Shown here in pieces: positions 35,548-46,869 of a DNA stretch of 64,000 bases. The notes under the pieces are model-generated. The model made no database searches. It saw only the letters and a program-made list of their open reading frames with translations, and was not told the origin of the DNA. The DNA is from Seiridium cupressi (lineage: Eukaryota > Ascomycota > Sordariomycetes > Amphisphaeriales > Sporocadaceae): the NCBI GenBank assembly GCA_036674765.1, contig JARVKI010000009.1:62001-126000 (forward strand). The letters run 5' to 3'. Position 1 is the stretch's first letter, and every line of letters begins with the position of its first letter. A program made the position numbers and the translations under genes.

Positions 35548-36234
35548 ATACGACTGTCAGATCTCACACGTGGCAACTGTAGGGCCGCCAAAGGGCATTG
35601 GCATGGCGGAGCATTATGAAGCTGATTGATCTGGGAGCAGGCCAAGAAAGCTATTGCATTGTACATATATGGAAGTCCTGGGCCATCGCGCTCAATTGAA
35701 GACATTTTCAAAGAAAAGAAGTGACTGAGATTAAGTGAAGGCGACCCAGGCGTCGCTAGTTACCTGCAATTGGCATAAATCAAAAGTCAAATCCCGAACT
35801 TACAGCTGTTCCAATTCCCTCAATACCCGTCTAGGACTCTTTACGGTCATGGCATTTCTGTTCAATAGAGTAAAAGCAGTATATCATTTCTGGAAGAGGC
35901 CCGGCTGGTCTGTATATCGAACCTGTATTGTACACCACGCGGCCTGAAACCAGGGAGTGAGCTGAATGTACACGTAGATCCAATGATTGAAATGGCGTCA
36001 ATCAGCTTCCGAGACTAGCAGAAAAGTCAAGTGCCATGATAACTCCCAAACTCCAACGACAATGCAGTTAACTTTGTTATATCCACCTTCCTCTCAAGTA
36101 CCACGCTCGCAAAGATAAAGCCAGCCTCTTTCGTACAAAAACTACAGCTCCGGGTCTGCTGTGGTTATGCCCACGTGGAACGGTCAAGAACTGTCATGGT
36201 GCTGTGCATAATGATGAGAATACCGCCAATGCGT
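35548..36234. other. convergent intergenic region
   Basis: About 690 bp between the 3' ends of a plus-strand and a minus-strand gene. No coding signal; it should hold both terminators. Confidence 0.5.
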
Positions 36235-37104
36235 CTACTTCAACAATGCAATAAGCAGTATCAAAACAATGATCAAAATGATGATCGCAATCATCTGCTT
36301 GTTATCGCCTGCCGTCCTTGTAATCTTGTCCACCCGCCGCCTCGCCCGGTCCAGGCGTCCCTGGTGCCGGTCAACAGTGGCATCAACGTCGTCCAACATG
36401 GCGACCTGGTCGTCCAGCTCGTCACCGATCTGCATGCTGAGTTCCCTCTGTCGGGAGATGGACACGCCCAAGGCATCAAGCTGGGCGTCCTGCTGATCTA
36501 GAATCTGCTGGTGGTATGCGTGAATTTGTGTGTTGTTCATGTTTTGCGACTCGACCTCGTCCCGATACCCGGCGCTGTCGTCGTTGGGGTTGTCCGTATA
36601 CCGCGACCCGAAGAGCTGCGCCTCGAGATCTGGATCCCGATCGTTGGAGGATGGGTTGTCGGAAAAGCGGACTGTTTTGGAGTTGCCGCGCTGGACGCCC
36701 TTCGGCCGCAGCGACGAGGACGGACCATGCGACGCAGCATCTTTGGGTGAGGTGGCGGCGTGCGCAAAGTCGCCTGCAAGTGTCGGGTCGTTCGGGTGCG
36801 TAAGGGTCGACTCCGTGGCCGGGGATGAGAACCCGTGGAATTGTGATTGCAGGTCCTTGTATTGCTTCTGGAGGCCGGGCAAGTTGTCGGCTATCGTGAG
36901 AGCACCATCTTCATCCCCTGCCTCCTCTAGCCGCCTCTGCTCCTTCTCTAGTGATTCCAGGCCATCTCGAAACTGGTCGAGCGACCGAGCTATGTGGCCG
37001 TCGTTTGATTCTGCGTCGAGGTCGAGGTTTTGTGCTCGCTGCCGTTCGAGCAGCGATAGCTTGATGTGGTCGGCGAGCAGGAAGAGCTGGTTTGCACTCG
37101 ACAT
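36235..37104 (-). CDS. syn8: Syn8/syntaxin-8-like Qc SNARE
   Basis: A single exon of 289 aa. An N-terminal helical region (SSANQLFLLADHIKLSLLER) is followed by a linker with GNSKTVRFSDNP. The SNARE motif covers about 198-262 (YHQQILDQQDAQLDALGVSI ... ELSMQIGDELDDQ ... RLDRARRRVDKI), with Gln233 as the probable zero-layer residue. The C-terminus is a 19-residue membrane anchor (MIAIIILIIVLILLIALL) ending in Lys, so it is tail-anchored. It fits the endosomal Qc SNARE Syn8/STX8, which acts in fusion at endosomes and vacuole. Such fusion is promoted by the HOPS/CORVET tethers to which Vps11 belongs. The exact paralogue (Syn8 versus another Qc SNARE) would need a tree. Confidence 0.88.
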   Translation of the reverse strand: MSSANQLFLLADHIKLSLLERQRAQNLDLDAESNDGHIARSLDQFRDGLESLEKEQRRLEEAGDEDGALTIADNLPGLQKQYKDLQSQFHGFSSPATESTLTHPNDPTLAGDFAHAATSPKDAASHGPSSSLRPKGVQRGNSKTVRFSDNPSSNDRDPDLEAQLFGSRYTDNPNDDSAGYRDEVESQNMNNTQIHAYHQQILDQQDAQLDALGVSISRQRELSMQIGDELDDQVAMLDDVDATVDRHQGRLDRARRRVDKITRTAGDNKQMIAIIILIIVLILLIALLK

Positions 37105-38649
37105 GGCGGAATACAGGTAATAACTGGAGCGTCGCAGAGAGCTATGGTATGGAAATGAGCGACGGTGAGGTTAACGAATGGGAGAAAGATTGAAAGGTTA
37201 GGAGTCGTCGATGATGCTTGAACGTCCGTATTGAGCTCGTTTACCTAGCCCAGACTACGATGCGGAGTTTGGAACAGCCAATCGATGAAGCCAAGCCGAA
37301 ACAGTAACCTGGTTGATTTTCAACGTCCCGAGGCTCTCGCAATGCGAATCACAGACGACTAACATAGAAATCTTAGTTGATAGGCTATTTTCTTGAAATG
37401 ATGCTATGATGCTTCTTCACATCCTGCCTTTCAGGTACCCGTGGCAGCCTTGAGGGTTGCTCCTACGTCAACGCACTTTAGTTGACGGAGCGAAACTCCG
37501 AAATCCTCCTCGCTAACAGAGCCTGTTGCAAGCCACCATCTCCCGAAACCTGCAATTCCAAATCGATACTCTTCAGTAGGAGAAACTGTGAAGTGATATC
37601 TGGTGTCTTGCACTTCTATGAATCGGAGATAGCTAGCTTCAGCAATCATGTGAAATCGGCGAACAATCTCGACTACTGATTTGAAGTCGTCGTTGGCAAG
37701 CACGACAGGTTGTCAAGTACATAGGTAGACATCTTAAAATTGCTGCGACCGACCAACCAATATGCTGTTCGTGCTCTTGGCAGGATGAACCCTGTACCAG
37801 GTTGGCAGTTCGTTTGAGTTATTCAGATACAACATACATCGAGATACCGGCCCGGGGAGGTGTCAAAAAATTCCAGGTATGCTTTCGACATCCATCAATG
37901 TCTGATGCTGCGAGATAGTTATTTGGAAGCCCATCCAATTGCCGTGACGGCATTACTTAGGCCCGCTTCGGCCTTAACGCCAGCCTCCACCCCACGCATC
38001 ACGCATGTCGTGTCAAAGACCCCGCGATCGCGAGCGTGGAACCGAGTGCTTGGAACCACTCTCATCTCTGCCGTCAGGTTGACCAGCTAAAGCATGCATG
38101 CATGCCACAACGGGCGAACTAGACTCGCAGAAGATCCCTTGGTGCATGGAAGGATCACAACTCGGGCCAGATTCCACAGCTCCTGAGAGGTCAATGGCAA
38201 TGGGACTCTTTCCTAAACCAAACTACGACCGTGCATATCAGCATCATGGTCATCTTTAGCCGCGGAACACCTCCATCATGCCTACATAGTACTCCGCTGT
38301 CCTGTGGAGTTCATGGCACATAACCCATTACTTGCCGGAAAAGGACCTAGGTAGGTGGGTGGGGTTCAATGAAATGTGTGAAGGATCTCGTGCCCCTCAT
38401 GGCAGCGAAGTCGCTGTCGTATGAGGGTGCCCCAAGTGATATCCTATATAGATCGATGTTAGCTTGAGTATCTCATTTTTTCTTTCTTTTTAAATCACTT
38501 ACAGCCTATTCCGTCCCACCTGAGGCTGAATCACGGCGAGGCCAACCCGTTTTCAACCCCGTCGATATCGTAATTCGATATCCTTCCTAAGCAACCGCCT
38601 GTATACTGCCTACCAGCGTCGAAAATCCTTCATTACTTGTTTAGGTACC
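37105..38649. other. divergent intergenic region with one doubtful ORF
   Basis: About 1.5 kb between the divergent SNARE and MetE-like genes. A minus-strand frame at 37431-37703 (about 90 codons, GTG or interior start only) has a protein-like composition, for example EYRFGIAGFGRWWLATG, but no domain and no ATG start. A broken or multi-exon gene cannot be excluded. Otherwise promoter sequence. Confidence 0.4.
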
Positions 38650-39792
38650 ATGTCTCTGCCTACAGGCGTCTACCGTGCCGACCAAGTCGGCTCCCTCCTT
38701 CGCCCGCGGGAGATTCTTGCAACCCGCGAGAAGGTGGCCAATGGCGAGGTTTCCCCGGAGGCGTTGAAGGAGCTGGAGGATAAGTACATCGCAGATGTGG
38801 TGCGCAAGCAGATCTCGGCCGGTCTCCGCGCCGTGACGGACGGCGAGTTCAGGAGAGAGTGGTTTCATATCGACTATCTGGTGAACCTGGCGGGTGTCGA
38901 GAAGCGCGGCGCCCTGCAGTCGACTAACGTCTCCAAGGGCGGCACCATGCCTCCCCGTCTCGTCGTCGTCGACAAGATCTCGCACCCAAAGCCCATCCAG
39001 GTCGACGACTTCCACTACCTCGAGTCACAGATCGCGGACGTTGGCGCCAGCAGCAAGGTGACGACCAAGGTTGCCATCCCTTCGCCAACCATGATCCACT
39101 TCCGCAACTCGCGAGAGACCATCTCCGAGGATGCCTACCCAACGCTCGAGCCCTTCTTCGACGACCTCGCCCGCGTCTACCAGGAGGAGCTCGCAGACCT
39201 GTATGCCGCAGGCACTCGCTTCGTCCAGCTCGACGACACGAACCTGGCCTACCTCTGCGACCCAGGCATGCGAGCCGAGGCCGAGAAGCGCCATGGCGAT
39301 GCCAACGTGCTGGCGAAGCAGTACGCAGCCCTGATAAACAAGGCGATCGAGAAACGGCCCTCGGACATGACCATCGGCATCCACCTGTGCCGCGGCAACC
39401 ACCGCTCGCAGTGGTTCGCGCAGGGTGGGTACGAGCCTGTGGCCGAGGTGCTTTTCAAGGACCTGAACGTTGACGTGTATTTCCTCGAGTACGATGACGC
39501 ACGGTCGGGTGACTTCTCGCCACTACGCCACCTGCCCGAGAACAAGATTGTTGTGCTAGGCGTCATGAGCAGTAAGGTGCCGGCGCTCGACGACAAGGCT
39601 GAAATCATCAAGAGATTGAACGAGGCGGCCGAGTTCTGTCCTCGAGGACTAAAGCAGCTGTGCCTGAGCCACCAGTGTGGGTTCAGCAGCACGATGGAGG
39701 GCAACGACTTGACTGAGGATGAGCAATGGGCCAAAATCCGCCTCGAGGTTGAGATTGCAAAGGAGGTCTGGGGCCAGGATCTCAGCGTGTAA
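38650..39792 (+). CDS. MetE C-terminal-domain-like (UROD/MetE) protein
   Basis: Intronless, 380 aa. The start MSLPTGVYRADQVGSLLRP carries the family's VGS(L/F)LRP signature. The barrel corresponds to the C-terminal half of cobalamin-independent methionine synthase. DGEFRREWFHIDY and the zinc-ligand pattern are visible: His245 and Cys247 in IGIHLCRGNHR, a Glu in FLEYDDARSGDF, Cys343 in LSHQCGFSST. Full MetE enzymes are about 760 aa with a duplicated barrel, so this single-barrel protein is a stand-alone relative. Bacterial and fungal members are annotated as 5-methyltetrahydropteroyltriglutamate-homocysteine methyltransferase-like, but the methyl donor is unproven. Codon third positions are strongly C/G-biased, which suggests high expression. 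Confidence 0.9.
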   Translation: MSLPTGVYRADQVGSLLRPREILATREKVANGEVSPEALKELEDKYIADVVRKQISAGLRAVTDGEFRREWFHIDYLVNLAGVEKRGALQSTNVSKGGTMPPRLVVVDKISHPKPIQVDDFHYLESQIADVGASSKVTTKVAIPSPTMIHFRNSRETISEDAYPTLEPFFDDLARVYQEELADLYAAGTRFVQLDDTNLAYLCDPGMRAEAEKRHGDANVLAKQYAALINKAIEKRPSDMTIGIHLCRGNHRSQWFAQGGYEPVAEVLFKDLNVDVYFLEYDDARSGDFSPLRHLPENKIVVLGVMSSKVPALDDKAEIIKRLNEAAEFCPRGLKQLCLSHQCGFSSTMEGNDLTEDEQWAKIRLEVEIAKEVWGQDLSV

Positions 39793-40444
39793 ACGGACCT
39801 ACCGATAGAGCGGTGAACACACATGGCAGTAATAGGGCAACCTGCTTGCCACGGCATTGGGAAGGAGTTTATACAAGGAACCGGGTGAAGTCAAGTGAAT
39901 GGTTGTGCTTTAACAGCGGGGAGGAGCATCACATCGCACCGTGGTCGAGGTTATGCATCGTCCGTGGGTTGTCATTATACGAAAATGTCCAGCACAGAGG
40001 TGAGGATTCGGAAAAATCATCAAATACGACTCCAGTTCAACACACTCGTCGTACAAAATTCTGTCAAATCATAGCAAGCAGAGAAATCAATTAATTAGGC
40101 AACTTTTCGCAACCCTCCTTTCCGAGAACTATACAAGTCCAAGTATACAGTTTTCCAGATGCATGCCCGTATTGTTCCATTGAGGTCGTTTTAGAGCCTC
40201 CCGGAAACATGAAACGAGCACCCTGGCTTTCAGTGGGTATGAGAAAGCACGTGTCCTTACTGTACAACCCGAACGCCGCCCTTAATCATCCGATGTGGCA
40301 ATATGACCCTGGTCCAGTATATGACGTGACAGAGGAAATATCATGAACCCGCATTACAGTCACCAAGCATTATGTATGCGGAACGGAGCATTCTCCCGCC
40401 GTTCGGTTGCTACACGGTATCGTTTGACATCGTCAAGCGAGCCT
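39793..40444. other. convergent intergenic region
   Basis: About 650 bp between the ends of the MetE-like gene and the KH gene. No coding signal. Confidence 0.5.
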
Positions 40445-42336
40445 TTACGGACCAGCAGGCTTGGGCATCTCACCCCCCGTTTGACCTTGTGCAGCCAAGG
40501 CTTGGTACCAGAGAGCAATATAGTTTTGGTAACCACCATCTAAAACACGTTAGTAAACAAAATCCAAGAGTCAAGATGTTGATCAACTCACAAGCCGCGT
40601 ACGGGTCAGCGCCGTTGGCAGCGGCGGGAGGCTGGCCAGCGGCGGCAGGATTGGGCTGATTGCTGCCACCTTGGGAGTAGTTGGGGTTGTCATAATCGCG
40701 GCGACCTTGGGTACGGCCTCCACGACCACCGCCACCTCCTCCGCTGTTCTTCTGACGCTGGGACTGGTGTCAGTATATTTGGTATATGTATGGTGTTCAT
40801 AACGGTGTACTTACCACTGCTTCGACTTTGTCTTCGATCGCGCGTTTCGCCCTGTTGATGGCGTCTCGGGATCCTACTAGGCCGATCTCTCTTTCTGTTT
40901 CACCGGGGCCTGATGACTGGGAAACGTTGATCTTACACCCCGTAGTGTTCTGCATCTCCCGGATTGTCTCTCCACCCTTACCAATAATCATGCCGACAGC
41001 TTCAGAAGGAACGAAAATTGCATCATTGATCTTGTCATCACCACCACCAAGGGCATTGTTACGGCTGTGATCATTCTTTGGATGACGCTCCGGTTTGCTT
41101 GGAGCAGCTCCGCCACCGTTATTGGCCTGGCGGCTATCACTGTCGACGATCTCCATGATGAGTTCCTTAGCTTGAGCAGCCGCCTCACGAGTACCAATGA
41201 GATTGACAGGCCGCAGTCCATTGACACTCTTCGACTCACTGGTAATGTTGACGTGGCATCCACTTCGCTCTTGTAGGTCACGAATAGTTTCACCTCCACG
41301 GCCAATGATCAGGCCAACAGTTCGATCAGGCACCATGATTTGCATGACATCTTCACCCTCTCGGAGCGTAGTGGGAGCAGGAGCAGGTGCATTGCGGCTA
41401 CCACCGCCGCCATGAGGGTTATCAGCCCGTGCTACAGCACCCATGCCGGAGTCTTCAATGATTCGGTTGATGGCATCCTTAGCCTCAGCACGCCTTGCAC
41501 GGGGGCCAGTTATTCTGCATTGACGATAGGGGCCTTGGTTATCAGGACCTGTGATGAACTGCACTCGACAACCGGTGGAGGATTCAACACGACGGAGATT
41601 CTCGCCTTGCCTTCCAATGATCAAACCAACTAGGCTGGACTCTATTTGAATGGTCTCGGTATCATCGTCGCCGCCACCGCCGCCGCCTCCTCTTCCAGTG
41701 CTACCGCGGGGAGAGTCTCTGCCATAGGATCGGCCTCTGTTAGCACCAGGAGATACGGAGCGATTGCGACCATAGTTTCCACGGCTATCATCACGGCGCT
41801 CATCTCGGTACGGGTTGAAGTTGTCACGATAAGCATCACGACCAGGAGGCGAGCGCGAGCGAGATCTATAGTGTCTACCATCGCCAGCGCGAGGGTCATG
41901 TGCTTGGTATGAAGGAGGAGCGCGCGAAATGTCATACGACGAGATTCCCTTCTCAGTGGCGAAAGCCTTGGCTTGAGCAATAGCATCGGCAATACTGACA
42001 GTTCCGGAGTTGACAGGTTTGATAGCACTCAGATCAAAGTTGCCGCTCGACGAGGGCTGGGGAAGTGAGTAAGCACCAGCACCATAGGCAGGTGGCACTC
42101 CTGGGGGCATGGCAGGCGGATACGCGCCGGGTGTCGGGGTCTGTTGGTACGGTGGTTGCGCTTGCGGGGGATTCGGTGTCGACGTCGCGGGTGGTCGCTG
42201 AGCTGCTGAGACATGGCGATACTCGGTTAGTAAGAGTTCATAATATAATGTCAAATGCTCTCAAGTGAATGGTGATGTGGTAGAACCTACCGAGTGCAGC
42301 CAGGATTGACTCGATACTTCTGTTGGCTTCGGCCAT
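40445..42336 (-). CDS. triple-KH RNA-binding protein (FUBP/KSRP-like)
   Basis: Four exons: 42291-42336, 40815-42205, 40592-40763, 40445-40539; 567 aa with consistent phases. The N-terminus (MAEANRSIESILAAL) leads into a Pro/Gln-rich part and an RS/RD-rich region (HYRSRSRSPPGRD). Three KH domains carry intact GxxG loops: VGLIIGRQGENLRRVE, VGLIIGRGGETIRDLQ and VGMIIGKGGETIREMQ. An RGG-like Gly/Arg stretch follows, and the last exon ends with a conserved YGGYQNYIALWYQALAAQG tail, as in fungal FUBP-type proteins. It should bind single-stranded RNA or DNA in nucleus or cytoplasm. The acceptor of exon 2 is a tandem CAGCAG (42205 or 42202), adding or removing one Ala. The intron before the last exon has a perfect CTAAC branch point. 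Confidence 0.93.
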
Positions 42337-45300
42337 GGTTGACGTCGCGCCGAGATACTGAGTCGATTACTTATGCCTTGGGAATATGCGCAGGGATGGC
42401 AAGGATCAAGGCAGCCGAGGACGCAATGAATAGTCAAGTGCAGACAAAGGTCGAGTCCAGGTTCCTTGTTCAATATGTATGCAGCAGTTGCTATGCGGGT
42501 GTAGAATGATCGCGGGCGACAATGCAGAGGCACACGAAATGATCCCCAAAGTCAAGCGCAAGTGTCGCGTGAGAAACAAGGAATTCCGTAATCCGGAATG
42601 CAAGAATTTATGTGCAACAGTGGGTTGTGAACGTGATGGTCAAAGCAGAGATTGCTAGTCGCGTCAATGATTCACGAACAACTGTGAGGTTGGGTGTGGC
42701 TGCAAAATGAGAAGGGTCTCAAAAAAGACGACCGGTTCGGTTCAATCACACTTTTCACCTCAAAGCGACCATATGCGCAGCTGCCGAGATTATTTCCTAG
42801 GTCAAAAGAAGTGGCCCTTTCACCTCCGATGGAAAAAGATTGTAGAATCAACGATGCAGGCCTCCACGGTGATGAATTCCTGGTCGCAATGATGGGGAAC
42901 AAAAGATGGTGGAGGGAAGAGAAGTTGGGAAGTTGACGTGTGCATTTGGTGAAGTCACAAATGCGCCAGCCGTAGTTAGCCCCTGTTGCGTTTTCAATGC
43001 CGCTGCAAAGTTTGGGCAAGGGCAAGCAACAGGCTGTTTGACGCTAATCAGTTTCGGCGCTGTGACACTCCATATCTCCACTCCAGGGCTGCCACCTGCT
43101 GGCTGCCGTAGGACAGTGCTAAACCAGCTGCGAACAGTAACTGCATAGAATCCTTCCTTGTGTACAGAATTCAAACAACTTTTTCGCATTGTGATGGTAG
43201 ACGCACTGGCAGGCTGTTCCGGACTATTTTATTTTTTGTCTTCGACTCTTCTTTGAGGTCCCACTAGACTACCTAGGTAGTCTAAGCAAGAATCGGATTA
43301 GGAGGGTTCCTCGATGCATCAAAGATGTGTCGAATTTGGTGTAGTCCACTTCAATGTTCGATGTTGCCAGCTGCCGTCTGAGCATAATTTCTCACCACAG
43401 CATCATCTCTGGGACGAACAATGGTAAGGATACAGCCCGAGTGCTATACATACAAAAGTTTTGGTGCTTTGGGTTATTCGTCATCGTCTCTAGATTTTCA
43501 CCCATTTCGAATTGGTGTCGTTCCCTGTAAATTGTAAATTTCACCTGCCGGGGACTACCTTTGATCTCCGCAAGAAATGCAACTCTTCCATGAATTAGAT
43601 TCCGATGTCAAGAACTCAGATTCACCCGGAATATCTTATCTTATCAGCTTGATCTCTGTTCTAGAGTGTCTATACTTAGACCAAAGCGTTTCTGAACCCT
43701 CTGATTGATGACATTTGTAATATACCTGAACCACCAGTTGACCTGGCTGAATCGATGTTCAAGCAGAACATATTCCTCATGTGAGAGTCGAACTACTCTA
43801 TATGTGGGACTTGTTCGTGAAAGATCTTGCTTGGCGGACCGCCGAGTCATACACCTCGCTTGGCATGAAGGTAATGATGAACACATTAGATTCAAATATA
43901 CTTCTAATGCTCTTCTCTCCCTCTCTAGTATTGCATGGGTTACAACGCATACGTTCGCATACGTTACGAACTATAGGGAGGTAAGGGAGAGCGGTTCGTC
44001 ACTGTACACCGCGGACCCTTCTATATGACAAATAAATAATTATACCTTGGCAAAATTTTATGCCTATGCTGACGTCAAATTCTAGCAGCTCAAGTCTATC
44101 ATGGTTGCCGTGTCAAACTGTCCTTAGAGGTCTCTGGTAGAATATGGTCGGTATTACTATCTCTGCGCGGGCATGAAACTTGCAGCCACGGCATACCAGA
44201 TTCTCAACAGATGGAAACCATGCTTTCAGGAGATGTCATCTTACTCAGCCTCCCACCCCCCAAGACAGGTCGGCGCCTGATAATTATCGGAGCAATAATG
44301 ATGTCTTTGACGTCACCAAGATACTGCTTGGCTACTCATTAGTTGATAGCGAGGAGCTAGAAAAACATGCCAAATACAGCATGACTTGCTAGTTAATTGA
44401 AATTTCTCTTTCATTACCAACGCCTGTAATCAGTCTGGATGTGACGAAAGGTTTGATAGCACTAATCCGAATGACCAATATGCGCCTAGCTTCGAATAGA
44501 GACCAACCGTGTGGCGTAGTTTTGCAGTGCACCTTGTAAAGACTTGTTCTTCATATGGAGAGTCTTTAAAGTAATGACTGATTACATAGAAGCCATTCTG
44601 CACACTTGAACTCATTACTGTCCAAGAAAACATAGCAGTCATATTGCAGTGCCTCTTTCTCAGTATACCAACATCGAGTGCAAATCTATATTCGTCTGTC
44701 CAGATCTTCAAGTCATAAGGCACTGTCAACTGCCCAGATCCAAGGTTTGTTCTTTCATGCGGGCGTATTTGCTTCGAAGATGAAGATCATGCATACTAAT
44801 TTGTGGACCCACGGGCGCGTTAGAGAGCTTCACCGGCGAAACGTAGCTTGATGGCAATTGACTGCAGTCAGTGAGAAGACCCCGGGAGTTGACGATAAAT
44901 GCCGCCTCAAAGGCCAACTCGAAATGGACAAGGAATCTCATAAATTCCAATGTGTCTGAAGGAAACAACAATTGGAGATGCCATCAACAACCAGAGTCGC
45001 CTACAACCACTGAGTGTTTCCGTGACCGTGTCGGAGCGAAAACGTTACATGACGCCAGGAAGATTTATAATCCCAGACCGCGGAAGATCAGGCGAAAGCC
45101 AAACTGTATTACATTGTTGAACTACTGGTTAAGGGGACTTTTGTCCCGAGTATAGATTTTTTGACGCTGGGCCTGAAAATAAGCTTGTCTCGTATGTGCA
45201 TTGCCGCTGGCCGCTTCACTGGCTCGGGAGCTATTAAAGATTACAGCGCTAAAGCAAACTCCACTGGCGGGCGTTATTGGCAGGTACAACCTCAACCAAT

Positions 45301-46869
45301 CAATTGTTCTTCAAGCAACATATCTCAGACGGCACTTTTGCGACATCTTGGGCGACATCTCTAGAGTCACCCCAGATCCGGTGACTATCGCTCAGTCACG
45401 AACATCAATCGATTCTTTCATACCAAGCGTCAGGCGTCTAGAAATGTCGACGCTTCGGCTCAGATCGAAGCGACTGGCTCAATGAAACAGGTTCTTTGGG
45501 TGGCAAAAAAGGTCGACCCTTGCAGGAGAGGTCGTCTGCCAAGATTCTAGCGCAGCATGGCAGACACACGACTTGGATACATGATTGGTGCGCGAGCTTC
45601 CAGTTTTCCCTAACTGAGCCAACCCTTTCTTAGCTCAACCCACCTGACAACGTGAATGGCGGGCATCACAAGCTTCCATCGAACCTGATTCCGGATAACC
45701 TCACTTTCAGACTGTTCACCGGCCTCGTCGAGCTCAGATAGCCTTGTATGGCTGCAACCCTACGTGCAGCCTTGGTAATGATTCTCGCCCTGCATCAAGG
45801 GTCTTAGATCTTCTCCCACAGCCACTATCATGGCGGATTCTACTCGACCGTTGGCCAATGTCGTCACAGATTCCATTCAACATGACTGAGACAACAATAA
45901 ATTCCAGCCGAGTCTGCCCCTCCGCGAAAGCGAAGATTTGGAAAGATGGGCACCATTCATATATCGCTCCGTGGTGTCCCCTTGCACCATTCGTCAATTA
46001 TCGGTATATCAAGTTTTCCCATTCACCTCTGTTCGAGGCGCATGGGATCGTTGATAGCTAGCTGATGTGCAAGTCTCCCCAGCGGAGAGCGATACTCTTC
46101 CCTCAACTCACCTTCAGCTCTGGGCTATTGTAAACTGATCAGACAACCGCTTCCAGAGTCGAGCGCGGCTTAGGATTGATTCTTCAGCTGCTCAGAACCA
46201 TCAAGCGAGCCAAGAGCTTGCATGGTTCCCTGGCAACCCCGGACAAAGGAATTGACTGGCTGAGAATCGTCGACGAGCGCTTAAGTCTGCCCGCCCGACA
46301 CGCGCACAGAGTATCGAGAGGTAACCGACAAAGAACAATTCGGCTCTGCTTGGATTGTGGAAACGACGGGTATTTTTAATTTTCGACTGCTTGAAACCCA
46401 GTCATTTCGGGTCAGCTGGTTCTTGACTGGCCCGCAATGTTACCCGTCAACCACGGTGTGAGTCCTGTTCAACTTAATTCAATATCTGTATTATGCCCCT
46501 CACCCCTCCATGCTGCGGGACTGTTTAATCACTTACATTCGTCAACAATCAACATTTTCTTATCACTTCCATTTTTCATTCATGGAGTCAGGGGGACAAT
46601 CTCGTTATTATTCATTCTGTGGCTTTTCTTTATTTCTTTGTGCTGAAACGCATCTATTTTTTACCACTCTTGCCTATCCCGGCATCCCCCTTCTGAATCG
46701 CATCATATGAGCGCTGGTATACGACACAAACAGTACATACATCTTCCAGTTCGACTGCATCAAAATAACCTATACATTTCTCCATAAATTCTCGCAATAC
46801 ATTTCTTTTTCGACTTGCCCATTCGAATACTAAGAGGCTTCTCTTCAGCGAAAAGTTGCCATCGTCCCG
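42337..46869. other. 4.5-kb gene-poor region
   Basis: Upstream flanks of the divergent KH and PRM1 genes enclose a region without an intact gene. It contains a 20-bp perfect palindrome (43265-43284), two TGACGTCA palindromes (44070-44077 and 44308-44315), and the frameshifted ORF pair at 44430-44971. The last 400 bp before PRM1 are pyrimidine-rich, as is common in fungal promoters. Confidence 0.45.
44430..44971 (-). pseudogene. frameshifted ORF of unknown family
   Basis: Two minus-strand frames overlap by a few bases near 44726. The first gives FMRFLVHFELAFEAAFIVNS, SRGLLTDCSQLPSSYVSP and ISMHDLHLRSKYARM. The second continues LTVPYDLKIWTDEYRFALDV and NMTAMFSWTVMSSSVQNGFY before a stop at 44430. 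A one-base shift after the codons for LDLG would join them. Both halves have the composition of a real protein, with aromatic and charged residues evenly mixed. I do not recognise the family. A decayed gene is my best reading; a sequencing error or chance overlap of two frames is possible. Confidence 0.35.

Noticed and set aside
37431..37703. 91-codon minus-strand frame between SNARE and MetE-like genes
   Set aside because: Protein-like composition but no ATG start or domain. Left as a remark in the intergenic entry.
44070..44315. Two TGACGTCA palindromes read as regulatory sites
   Set aside because: No intact gene nearby, and an 8-bp motif is expected about once per 64 kb by chance. With the site at 34888 the total is only three.
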